DNA of 64,000 nt, taken from contig NZ_FWPT01000002.1 in NCBI RefSeq assembly GCF_900174585.1, forward strand, positions 248,001 to 312,000. Reading direction: 5' to 3'. Origin of the DNA: Parendozoicomonas haliclonae. GTDB lineage: Bacteria; Pseudomonadota; Gammaproteobacteria; Pseudomonadales; Endozoicomonadaceae. Within the stretch, counting starts at the first letter, position 1. Every line of letters starts with the position of its first letter. The notes below the pieces were generated by a model, which saw nothing but the letters and a program-made list of their open reading frames with translations, searched no databases and had not been told where the DNA came from. Made by a program: the position numbers and the translations under genes. Shown here piece by piece: positions 1 to 7,786 of this stretch.

Positions 1-442
1 GTTGTTCCTTTGATCCGGCTAAACAGCAAGAAAAATCATCCTGACTGGCACCGACAAAGACACCGGTTTTGCAGTCCGTAAGAGCAGTATTAGTTAGTCC
101 ACTCTGCTCAAGAGCATGGTAGGCCGTCTGCAGCATAAGCCTTTGCCGAGGATCCATCCCCGTGGCTTCTGCATCTGATAGCTGGAAAAAGCCAGCATCA
201 AAGTGATCATAATTTTCCAGCCAGCCAGCACGTTTCCCGTATTGGCTCCAGAGTTGAAACATGTCCTTATCAGACAAGTGGTCTGGTATACGATTCGGCG
301 GGCAATCGCGAATACAGCGATCAACACTATAAATATTTGAATTAGATAAACAGTTCCATTTGGATCTATTATTTAAAGCCTGATCAGACCGGTCTTCATC
401 TCCGGGCAAGAGAGCCGCTATTCCACCAATGGCGTACTGCAC
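1..442 (-). CDS. Partial ketosynthase-containing protein, N-terminal end only (runs off left edge)
   Basis: The reverse strand is open from a GTG at 442-440 to the window edge (about 147 codons). The GTG is preceded by GAGGGG with a 5-nt spacing, and an in-frame stop lies just upstream, so GTG is the only good start. The translation is the beginning of a type I PKS beta-ketoacyl synthase: a degenerate first strand (YAIGGIAALLPG), then GWLENYDHFDAGFFQLSDAE, the hallmark MDPRQRLMLQTAYHALEQSG and GVFVGASQDDF. The catalytic Cys and both His residues lie beyond the edge, so activity cannot be judged. The first motif is poorer than in the other KS domains here (normally IAIIGMACRLPG). It may be the start of the PKS protein that supplies the first KS missing from PksA, or a stand-alone KS. 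The family call is firm; the role is inference. Confidence 0.85.
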   Translation of the reverse strand, partial: MQYAIGGIAALLPGDEDRSDQALNNRSKWNCLSNSNIYSVDRCIRDCPPNRIPDHLSDKDMFQLWSQYGKRAGWLENYDHFDAGFFQLSDAEATGMDPRQRLMLQTAYHALEQSGLTNTALTDCKTGVFVGASQDDFSCCLAGSKEQ

Positions 443-761
443 ACATTCCCCTCAAAGCTCGCCAATAACCATTGCTTGGAGAAAAGTAGTCGTACACGTC
501 TGATATCTTCAAGTCGATCAAGGACAGGTTTTAGAAGTCAGCTTAAATTTGCCGCTACCAAACTGTAACAAACAGTCTATTCTTGTCTTCTATTTTTCAA
601 CATGAGTGAACAGCATATTGCCTTAATGCACCGTAGTACCTAATCACTGGGTTATTTAATTATAACGTTGAGAAAATTTGTTATATCTCCTCTAACGGCT
701 GGATATGTAATTTGTATTCTATTATCCAGACTACCGAGCTAAACAGAAAGAGATCTTCATT
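443..761. other. Intergenic region, no gene seen
   Basis: This AT-rich spacer separates the divergent partial KS gene (minus) and the secreted-protein gene (plus). I see no open frame with coding character and no strong hairpin. It must hold the promoters of both flanking genes, but no convincing -35/-10 pair can be assigned by eye. Confidence 0.5.
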
Positions 762-1229
762 ATGTTTGCACGAAAGTATATAAACACTTTTTGTGGTGGA
801 ACTGTTATGGCTGCCCTAATGGCCATCGGATCTTCACAGATACAGGCAGATGAAAGAAATTCTTATGACCAGCTAAAAGATTGCTACTTCGGACCCGCGT
901 CCTGCAAAGTTACGTTCAACTTCCAACAGTGCAAGCCAATGGTGCCCGTCACTGACGCTGTCACAAAATCTGCAGAGAGAATATTGGAAGCTAATCTTAC
1001 CAATTGGCAGCCATATCACTTAATGGGTGAGGATAAGATAAATCATGACATCATTCTCACTAACCACTTCCGTTATTTTATAAACTTTGATGCAGATCCG
1101 GTATGGGCGACTGAATCGATAGTAGCCTCAGAAACAGGTGACATTTATATTGTGTTCCATACTGACAGCACGAAATATCTCTTATCAAAATGCACACCTA
1201 ATGCGTTTAGCATCTACCAACAAGAATGA
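762..1229 (+). CDS. Small exported protein of unknown function, possibly VirK-like
   Basis: 155 residues. The N terminus looks like a Sec signal peptide: Arg/Lys near residues 4-5, a hydrophobic stretch at about 11-25 and a likely cut after QIQA (about 29). The mature part has four Cys residues that could form disulfides, and a pattern of short strands (KVTFNFQQC near the start, HFRYFINFD in the middle, YLLSKC near the end). That pattern recalls the VirK family of secreted proteins, where a DFxxC motif is followed by a conserved FLRY-like segment; the match is by eye only. An AAAGAGAT stretch lies about 14 nt before the ATG. It sits between the PKS fragment and the type II thioesterase, and no biosynthetic role is evident. 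Confidence 0.6.
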   Translation: MFARKYINTFCGGTVMAALMAIGSSQIQADERNSYDQLKDCYFGPASCKVTFNFQQCKPMVPVTDAVTKSAERILEANLTNWQPYHLMGEDKINHDIILTNHFRYFINFDADPVWATESIVASETGDIYIVFHTDSTKYLLSKCTPNAFSIYQQE

Positions 1230-1279
1230 ATTTAACACTGTGAAATAACAGGGTCATCAAGGCAGCCCCTATCATCCCT

Positions 1280-1332
1280 GATCGGAACTTCACTTCCAAA
1301 AATTTAAAATTAGAACAGTGAAGATTCCGATC
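1280..1332. terminator. Imperfect inverted repeat between convergent genes
   Basis: Left arm 1280-1294 (gatcggaacttcact) pairs with right arm 1317-1332 (agtgaagattccgatc), with one bulged base and a 22-nt AT-rich loop. It lies between the convergent ends of the secreted-protein gene and the thioesterase gene, so a bidirectional terminator is the simplest reading. There is no long T tract on either side, so an operator or relic repeat is possible. Confidence 0.45.
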
Positions 1333-1385
1333 CTTCTAGTTACAAATAGGATTAACTCATCTAAAACAGAATTAAAAAATAAAAA

Positions 1386-2081
1386 TCAAGAATGACTCAA
1401 CAAGGTATCAACAATCATCTTAATAATTTCCCCTCTGTTCATTTCCAGAAAGAAATGATTCCCTTGATACTGATAATGGCTATGATTTAGCGTCGTGTAA
1501 AGCGACCATTTTCTTATGAAGTCCTGGATTGCCACATCATCACAATCCCCGGCAAGCGTAGTAATAGGTACTGAAACCGTGTTGGCGTAATGTCCACTCC
1601 AGGACTCCACCATGGCATAGTCTGTTTTCAAAATCGGCAACAACATTTGCAACAGTGCAGTTTCTGACTGCAACACTTTAGGAATGCTACCTAGCCGGGT
1701 TAACAGCGCAATGATCTGATCATCGTCTTTGTCAGACAGAAACAGTTTGCGCTGATAATGAGGAGGCTCACAACCTGACAAAAAAATATGGACTGGCACC
1801 GGGAACTGAAATGACGGTGCGGAACGAACAATTTCATAACTGAGCATGGCGCCCATACTGTGCCCGAACAGACTATATGACTCCCCTTCCTGCAAGCGCT
1901 GACTCATCTGGTGAACCAGATCCGCAACCATGTCCTCTATAGTCGTAAGTAATGGTTCGTGAAAACGACTCCCACGCCCCGGCAGAGATAAGGGAACAAA
2001 AACCATATCTTCTTTTCCAGAATCCCAATCCCTATAGATGGTCTCGCTCCCGCCGGCATAGGGAAGGAAAAAAATGATCAT
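1386..2081 (-). CDS. Type II thioesterase
   Basis: Alpha/beta hydrolase of the external (type II) thioesterase family, which removes misprimed or stalled acyl groups from carrier proteins of PKS/NRPS lines. The N terminus MIIFFLPYAGGSE is typical, followed by GHSMGA holding the nucleophile Ser, and GNHFFLE near the C terminus holding the catalytic His; a candidate Asp lies in LAGDCDD. Length from this ATG is 231 residues, normal for the family. A TTG at 2099 would add six residues but would not match the family start; neither start has a clear ribosome site. It is divergent from the P450 gene. An editing role for the AT-poor PKS encoded downstream is inferred from family and location. Confidence 0.9.
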   Translation of the reverse strand: MIIFFLPYAGGSETIYRDWDSGKEDMVFVPLSLPGRGSRFHEPLLTTIEDMVADLVHQMSQRLQEGESYSLFGHSMGAMLSYEIVRSAPSFQFPVPVHIFLSGCEPPHYQRKLFLSDKDDDQIIALLTRLGSIPKVLQSETALLQMLLPILKTDYAMVESWSGHYANTVSVPITTLAGDCDDVAIQDFIRKWSLYTTLNHSHYQYQGNHFFLEMNRGEIIKMIVDTLLSHS

Positions 2082-2230
2082 GGTGATGAACGTCCACAAT
2101 GAGTGAAATGAGACTCAAGTTAGTGGAATTTTCTTCAAAAGCCATGCCTCCATACAACCATGGTCTACGATCTTTGATCAGACCGGTTTAATACCAAGAT
2201 GCAGACTCAAGACAAGCTCAAGGTTGGATC

Positions 2231-3508
2231 ATGACCAATAAGGAAAAGCAGACAAAAGAGCACTTCTGCCCAGACTTTCGTTCTGATTCATTCCTGCAGA
2301 ACAGCAAGAAAGTATTCAAAGCCATGCATGATTCCGGCTGTCCGTTTGCCTTTTCTGAAAAAGACCAGTACTACGCTGTTGCTTCCTACGATGAGGCACG
2401 GGAAATACTTGGTGACCATGACCGCTGGGAGAACAAATATGGCGCCGGTCTAAGCTATTCACACCCCAATTGCGATGTACTTCTTGGTACAGATCCACCG
2501 TTGCATACAACCCAGGTTAATATTCTTGCCAAGGCTTTTAACCAGAAAAAATATCACGAGATACAGCCTGCGCTGGAGACGTATATACAGAGCCAGTTGC
2601 AATCCTGGTACAGCGATGGTCAGGTCGATATTCAGCGTCAATTGTTCAAGGTCTTGCCGGCATATGCACTCTGTACATTGCTGGGCCTGGGCGCCATTAC
2701 CAATATTGAGAAGGAGTGGCCTGAACACTTCGCCGAAGCAGCTATCGCCATTGCCGAAGAGCTTTATCAGCCACAGGATACGAAAGCCGAGAAAATTACC
2801 ACCCGCGCAGCCCGTCCTGAGTCGGCTGAAAGCGTGATGAAATCTGTCGCCCTTATGAGAGAATTTATCGGGTATTGCAAAGATGGGATGAGATCCGGAG
2901 CTCTGGATGAAAGCAGCAATCCGGTCTGCTGTTTATTAACAACCTGTGACAGCGATGGGTTCCTCCTTTCTGAAGAGGACATCTTTGGTGTGCTTAACTT
3001 CCTGCTCCTGGCTGCGGGTACATCAACCACGATACTGCTTGGAAATATCACCTACAGGTTGCTTAGCAATCCTGAACAGTTTGAGTTGATAAAGAATGAT
3101 CGACGTTTGGTAGAACATGCCATAGAAGAAACACTCCGCATAGACTCCCCGATCAACGGCCTGTTCCGGACAAACCGCGAAGAAGAAACCCTGGGGCCTT
3201 ACACCGTTAAAAAAGACAGCAAAATTTTAATGCTTTTTTCCGGAGCGAATCTTGACCCTAAAACTTTTGATGCCCCTGATACCTTCAATATCCTGAGGGA
3301 GCTTTCCGATATCAAGAAGCATCTCTCGTTCGGCTACGGTATACACTACTGTCGCGGGGCGGAGCTTTCCAAAATACAGGCACGATGTGTGGTCAACATG
3401 TTAATCGATAACTTCATTGACCTGAAGCTAATCGGGGAACCAATCATTCAAACCAGAGCACCTGCCCTCAATGGTTTTGAATCGTTAACTATTGGCTGGG
3501 TCGTTTAG
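2231..3508 (+). CDS. Cytochrome P450
   Basis: 425-residue soluble bacterial class P450. The I-helix oxygen-activation motif reads LLAAGTSTT, the K-helix motif is EETLR (ExxR), and the heme loop is FGYGIHYCRGAEL with the axial Cys at about residue 374. There is no membrane anchor, as usual for bacterial P450s. Together with the SDR next door it probably oxidises the polyketide or a carrier-bound building block; the substrate cannot be read from sequence. No ferredoxin or ferredoxin reductase gene is in the window, so electrons must come from elsewhere. The start ATG follows an AAGGTTGG stretch. Confidence 0.95.
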   Translation: MTNKEKQTKEHFCPDFRSDSFLQNSKKVFKAMHDSGCPFAFSEKDQYYAVASYDEAREILGDHDRWENKYGAGLSYSHPNCDVLLGTDPPLHTTQVNILAKAFNQKKYHEIQPALETYIQSQLQSWYSDGQVDIQRQLFKVLPAYALCTLLGLGAITNIEKEWPEHFAEAAIAIAEELYQPQDTKAEKITTRAARPESAESVMKSVALMREFIGYCKDGMRSGALDESSNPVCCLLTTCDSDGFLLSEEDIFGVLNFLLLAAGTSTTILLGNITYRLLSNPEQFELIKNDRRLVEHAIEETLRIDSPINGLFRTNREEETLGPYTVKKDSKILMLFSGANLDPKTFDAPDTFNILRELSDIKKHLSFGYGIHYCRGAELSKIQARCVVNMLIDNFIDLKLIGEPIIQTRAPALNGFESLTIGWVV

Positions 3509-3552
3509 ATAATGATGTCGTAAGAAAGACATCGACAAGAAAACAATAGAAA

Positions 3553-4407
3553 TCATTTATCATTATGACTGTTTTTATTGGTCTGCGAGAGAATCATCGC
3601 CTTGAATAAATGAAAGCCGAGCACTTTATATAAAAGCACCATTCTCTTGGCCATATAGCCCGTATAATATGTGCGCCTTGGCTTAGGATCATTGATAATT
3701 TTCTCGATCATTTTCGCCATGACCATGGTGGAACAGGCCTTGTTATTTTTACATTGAGAAAAAGCTTTATCCGTCTGCGCTATCACAAACTCATACAGCG
3801 CCTTGTAGGATGAACTTTGCGTTCTCTGTACAACATCCCCCCTCGCGCTATGCCAGATATCCGTATCAAAAAAACCTGAAACAACAGTACTCACATTAAT
3901 ATTGTATTGTGAAACCTCCATCGAAAGGCTGTTGGACCAAGCTTCCAAAGCATGTTTTGTCGCTTCATACCAGGCTGAGAGTGGACAAGAGATTACACCT
4001 GACACAGAGCTGGTACTTATGATCAGCCCCGATCTGTTTTTGCGCATATGCGGTAAGACTTCCTGGGAAAGACGAGACAATCCAAATAAATTTGTCTCAA
4101 ATAGACGCCGCGCATCATCAAGGCTGACATCTTCAATCGCACCGTAAAGACCAAACCCAGCATTATTCCAGAGAACATCAATTCGCCCTTCACAATCCAT
4201 GATTCGGGACACAATTGATTGGATATTTTCCTCATCAGTGATATCAAGAAAGAGCGCTTCACCACCTTTTCTCTGTATCTCCTGCATATCGTTCACGCGT
4301 CTTGCAGCGCCATAAACTCTATACCCTTTACCACATAAATATTCCGCAGTGGTTCTTCCTATTCCTGATGATGCTCCAGTTATCAGAACTACTTTTTTGT
4401 CACTCAT
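3553..4407 (-). CDS. Short-chain dehydrogenase/reductase (classical SDR)
   Basis: 284 residues with the NAD(P)-binding motif TGASSGIG near residue 11, the NNAG motif in the middle, a catalytic Ser in STSSVSG and the catalytic pair YEATK (Tyr about 147). This is the complete classical SDR set, so it should be an active oxidoreductase acting on an alcohol or ketone. The C-terminal 60 residues are longer than in minimal SDRs and hydrophobic in part (RMVLLYKVLGFHLF), which may favour a lipid-like substrate. It converges with the P450 gene and diverges from the carrier protein gene. A tailoring role is inferred from position. Confidence 0.9.
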   Translation of the reverse strand: MSDKKVVLITGASSGIGRTTAEYLCGKGYRVYGAARRVNDMQEIQRKGGEALFLDITDEENIQSIVSRIMDCEGRIDVLWNNAGFGLYGAIEDVSLDDARRLFETNLFGLSRLSQEVLPHMRKNRSGLIISTSSVSGVISCPLSAWYEATKHALEAWSNSLSMEVSQYNINVSTVVSGFFDTDIWHSARGDVVQRTQSSSYKALYEFVIAQTDKAFSQCKNNKACSTMVMAKMIEKIINDPKPRRTYYTGYMAKRMVLLYKVLGFHLFKAMILSQTNKNSHNDK

Positions 4408-4541
4408 TAGGAGTACATCCCGACCAGAAAGAATAGCGAAAGTTTAGCCGGATAATACGTTCAGACCTCGCTCATTTTCTCTGTGAGAATGCAGTACATA
4501 GTCTATATTCACCACCGAATTCATCCTCAGCAGATCAAGCT
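4408..4541. promoter_or_regulatory. Divergent promoter region between SDR and carrier-protein genes
   Basis: A 134-nt spacer between two divergent starts, so it must carry at least two promoters. A TAGTCTATATTC stretch about 40 nt before the carrier protein ATG could hold a -10 element; no clear -35 or operator repeat was seen. Confidence 0.3.
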
Positions 4542-4769
4542 ATGGCGACCCCACAGGAAGTTCTAATAATACTGGCAAAGACAGGCCTTCCTGACGTTGA
4601 TGAAAACAGTGATCTGGCAAACGACTCCCGGTTCGACTCCGTTAAGTTGATAACCTTCATACTTCTTATTGAAGAAGCTTTTGGTATAAGACTGGACTTG
4701 AAAGGCTTTGAAAAAAAACAGTTTCGCAATGTTATTGCTATAGCAGAGGCTATCAATCAACAGTCATAG
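4542..4769 (+). CDS. Discrete acyl/peptidyl carrier protein
   Basis: 75 residues, the right size for a free-standing carrier protein. The phosphopantetheine site is Ser33 in SRFDSVKLITF; Asp-Ser is kept but the usual Gly before it is replaced (RFDS for GxDS). Helix III and the C-terminal EAINQ segment fit the fold. It is followed after 39 nt by the adenylation gene, so it very likely carries the acyl or aminoacyl group that enzyme makes. It would be activated by the phosphopantetheinyl transferase at 50,818. Confidence 0.88.
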   Translation: MATPQEVLIILAKTGLPDVDENSDLANDSRFDSVKLITFILLIEEAFGIRLDLKGFEKKQFRNVIAIAEAINQQS

Positions 4770-4808
4770 GCTCTAACACCTTCCATTCATAGCTAACTGG
4801 ATAGTCAA

Positions 4809-6223
4809 ATGTACTACTCATGGGAAAAACGTGAGTTCTGCGATCAGGATAAAGATGGTGACAGAACCTTTCTAAGTATCGAAGGGAGGGATATTGACTG
4901 GCGTGCATTCCAGATTGCTGTCACTAAAAAAAAAATATCTTAGAGACAATGGCGAAAGGCTATTGCTGCGTCCTTATTGGGGGTAGAACACTGTCATCAC
5001 TGGAATGGATGATGGCCTGCTTTTCTGCCAAGCAGCCGTTCACGCCTCTCAATGCCGATACTGGTCAAGCAAGAAAGGAACAGATGCTTGACTCTATAAA
5101 AAGTTATTACCTAATTAATTGCCAGACTGATGAAATATCATCTTACGGTGTCGATCAAAATTCACCTGGTCAATTCCAGGATATCGCATATATCATTTTC
5201 ACTTCGGGTACCACAGGTACACCTAAAGGTGTGGTTATCAGCAATAAAGCCATTAACAACATGATAAAATGGATGCTGTCATGGCCTTTCTACTCGCCAG
5301 AAACATCAGCTCTCAGCTTTTTCCCATTCAACTTCGATCCAACGATATTTATTCTTGCCAGCATGTCGGGGTGGGGGGGCAGGCTGACACTGTTAGATAA
5401 CGAACACCTCTCTCATCCCAGTGAAATTATCAATACGATACGTAGCAACAAAATATCTTTCTGGTTTTCAACGCCAACGCTGTTGCTGAAGTTTCTTCTT
5501 ATGCATGATTTTCACTGCAAGAGTTTACCTAGCCTGAGCTTTTTCTTCTTAACAGGGGAAGGATTACCAAAGGCTTGCTTAAGATATCTGGCAGAAAAGT
5601 TTCCCGCTGCCAAAATCCATAATGCCTACGGCCCAACAGAAGCGGTTATTGGTGTATCAACCTCAGAAATTTCCATTAATGATATCAATGACGAAGGCTA
5701 TGTACCTGCTGGTCGCCCTCGTGAAGATATCGAGATTTTTATTGATAACCCTGTGGGCGATAAAGAAGGTGAAATCATCATTCGTAGTGATTACCTGGCA
5801 TCGGGATATCTCAAAGATGGCCTGGTCACCTCTCTGGGCACAAAGCACAATGAATATCCAACCGGAGACCTTGGCTTTGTCAGTGAAGGTCGTCTTTACA
5901 TAACCGGTCGGGTTAACCGCCAATTTAAATATTCAGGAATGCGTATTGATCCCCTTGAGATTGAACTTGCGATTTCAGACGTTTCAGGGGTTCTATTTGC
6001 AAAGCTTTCACCTAAGAAGGTTATGGATATAGTCGCCTCAATACATGCAGACATTGTACTTGAAGAGCATTGTGTAAAAGAGGACATGCAGCAGGCTATC
6101 CTCCATAAGCTGCAAGAGAACTTTCCGAAAGAGATGATCCCCTCCAGTTTCACCTTCACTTATTCATCTCAAGTGAAGCTTACCAAAAACAATAAGTTTT
6201 CCCCTCAGGACAATGAGCCATGA
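4809..6223 (+). CDS. Amino-acid-type adenylation enzyme, frameshifted at an A10 run
   Basis: ANL-superfamily enzyme that makes an acyl- or aminoacyl-AMP and loads it on a carrier protein. Frame one opens at ATG 4809, reads RTFLSIEGRDIDWRAFQIAV and stops at 4941. The rest (ATG 4949 onward) is in another frame and carries YIIFTSGTTGTPKGV (A3), NAYGPTEA (A5), YPTGDLG (A7), GRVNRQFKYSG (A8) and LTKNNKF with the A10 lysine. Ten A residues (4926-4935) lie at the switch; one extra A, or two fewer, would join both parts into about 471 residues with a normal N-terminal domain. FNFDPTIF keeps the Asp that in NRPS adenylation domains binds the substrate amino group, so an amino acid substrate is likely. 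The 3' end overlaps the next gene by 4 nt. Either the gene is decayed or sequenced wrongly, or slippage restores the frame. Confidence 0.82.
4926..4935 (+). repeat. Homopolymer of ten A at the frameshift site
   Basis: Ten consecutive A residues follow ACT and precede TATCTTAG. In the first frame it reads AAA AAA AAA ATA TCT TAG; with one A more it reads into the downstream adenylation frame (Asn-Ile-Leu-Glu-Thr-Met). Runs of nine or more A are known sites of RNA polymerase slippage and also of sequencing error. Confidence 0.95.
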
Positions 6224-6969
6224 TCAAAAGAAAACACCACATCATGGCCTCTATTATTTACCTGTTATGGGAAAAGAAAATCATACCGGTTATGTCTCGC
6301 ATGTTTCCTGCCAAAAATAGTGATGAACTAAAAAGCTCTCTTAAGAACTCAATGGCAAGTTCTATCGTTGACATTCAAAACATGGGTGAAACCCACCCTG
6401 ATGATATAACTCTGCTTGGTAACCCAGCATTACTAAAAAATGGTGCCATTATTGCCGGAATCCACATAGGTGATGACTCAAAGATACAAATCAAACTCAA
6501 CAGCCTTGGTATTACCAATATGGCTATCGAAGGTAACGGTGGGTTTATTTATAGAAGTCTTGAAAAAAAGATGACACGTAAAGGGTTACGCTTTATTCGA
6601 GGTGACAACAATGCTCTTCACAAAGCCTCAGAAGCGCTTAGAAACGATGCTGTTATCTATATCTCTGCCGATATCAGGACTCAGCAGACCACAACAGCAA
6701 AGCTATTGAATACCGAGTTTTATGTTTCTGACTTTCCTTTTTACCTTGCAGAACTTGAGAATAAGCCACTTTACCTCTCATACATAATTAATAATGATAT
6801 TCACCTCGAGCCTATCGAAGCTCTCCCAACCGATGATGTGTCCTCTCTGAAAAAAATACAAAGCTTAAAAGCAGCCTACTATAAAAGAGCCAGTGAAGTT
6901 ATTGCTCAGTATCCTGAAGAATGGTGCTGGATGCTGATTGGTCTCAATCTGATCAAACCGGTTCAATAA
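6220..6969 (+). CDS. LpxL/HtrB-like (LPLAT family) acyltransferase
   Basis: 249 residues. The middle resembles lipid A lauroyl/myristoyl transferases: GIHIGDDSK in place of the usual HxxxxD/E site, then ERGN-like GNGGFIYRSL, KKMTRKGLRFIRGDNNALHKASEAL, a strand with AVIYISADIR, and a C-terminal ASEVIAQYPEEWCWM. It is about 50 residues shorter than LpxL and the acidic residue after the His is one or two positions early, so the substrate is probably not lipid A. It overlaps the adenylation gene (ATGA), indicating translational coupling. Similar adenylation-ACP-acyltransferase sets occur in aryl polyene/xanthomonadin loci. A plausible job is moving the carrier-bound acyl or aminoacyl group to an acceptor (inference). 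Confidence 0.75.
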   Translation: MIKRKHHIMASIIYLLWEKKIIPVMSRMFPAKNSDELKSSLKNSMASSIVDIQNMGETHPDDITLLGNPALLKNGAIIAGIHIGDDSKIQIKLNSLGITNMAIEGNGGFIYRSLEKKMTRKGLRFIRGDNNALHKASEALRNDAVIYISADIRTQQTTTAKLLNTEFYVSDFPFYLAELENKPLYLSYIINNDIHLEPIEALPTDDVSSLKKIQSLKAAYYKRASEVIAQYPEEWCWMLIGLNLIKPVQ

Positions 6970-6976
6970 TTGTTAT

Positions 6977-7786
6977 TCAGATAAGGTTATCAGCCATCAG
7001 CACATCAAAATGGTTATGATTACCTACGATTCTAAACCGTGCTTGATAACCATTACACCGCAGCAGCTCTGCGTAATAAAAACTTTGCCGAATAAACTCC
7101 GTTGTATCATGCTCAGAAACAACAATTTCATAAGTGATATTCTTTGGCGGAAGATGGTAGATGGGCGATAGAGGCTCGATATCATCACGCAACAATCCTA
7201 AAGCACCGTTGACCGGCGTTTGCAGAATGGGCCTCAAATCATAAATGCCACTAATCAATATAGCCTTATCAATTCTCACTCCTGCCGACTGAAAACGCTT
7301 ACCTGACCTTGTTAACATCATCGCCACCAAATGCGCACCGGCACTATGGCCTATTAGCCTTATATTGGCTGTGAAGAAACCATAGGTTGCTGATTCTTGT
7401 GCCAACCAGAACAGTGCCTTCTCACACTCACCAATCATTTCATCAATCGATCCTTCTGGTGCCAGCGTGTAGTGCAGTGCCGCAAAGCCGTATCCCGAGG
7501 CGATACAGTTTTCTGCCATCATGGCTGCGGTCTTGTGGTCGGTCTCCTGCCAATAGCCACCATGAATAAACACTACCAGCGGTGAGCCCCTTTGTACTGG
7601 CGGAAACAGATCAAGAATATTGTCGCGTTTATCGCCGTACGACAGGTTTTCATAAACCTTTAAGGTATTTCTTGCCCGCTGACTTAATTGCCGGTAGCGA
7701 GAAAGATAATACTCAACGCTTTCAGGACATTGCGAACTTGGGGAGTACTCTCTTATCAACTCTTCCCGACTGAGGTGGCTTATCAC
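6977..7786 (-). CDS. Kynurenine formamidase, alpha/beta-hydrolase type (AFMID/BNA7-like)
   Basis: 269 residues. The oxyanion motif HGGYWQ and nucleophile motif GHSAGAH are those of the eukaryotic-type arylformamidases rather than the metal-dependent KynB family. A catalytic Asp is likely in SEHDTTEF and the His in GNHNHFDVL, so the triad is complete. The reaction is N-formyl-L-kynurenine to L-kynurenine plus formate. Its ATG overlaps the stop codon of the tryptophan dioxygenase (ATGA), so both steps are made together. It is the last gene of the minus-strand run from the flavoprotein gene downward and meets the acyltransferase gene end to end with only 7 nt between. Confidence 0.88.
   Translation of the reverse strand: MISHLSREELIREYSPSSQCPESVEYYLSRYRQLSQRARNTLKVYENLSYGDKRDNILDLFPPVQRGSPLVVFIHGGYWQETDHKTAAMMAENCIASGYGFAALHYTLAPEGSIDEMIGECEKALFWLAQESATYGFFTANIRLIGHSAGAHLVAMMLTRSGKRFQSAGVRIDKAILISGIYDLRPILQTPVNGALGLLRDDIEPLSPIYHLPPKNITYEIVVSEHDTTEFIRQSFYYAELLRCNGYQARFRIVGNHNHFDVLMADNLI

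Noticed and set aside
94-327. Minus-strand 77-codon frame near the left edge
   Set aside because: It is in a different frame from the ketosynthase reading, which has the clear DPRQRLMLQTA signature and a better start.
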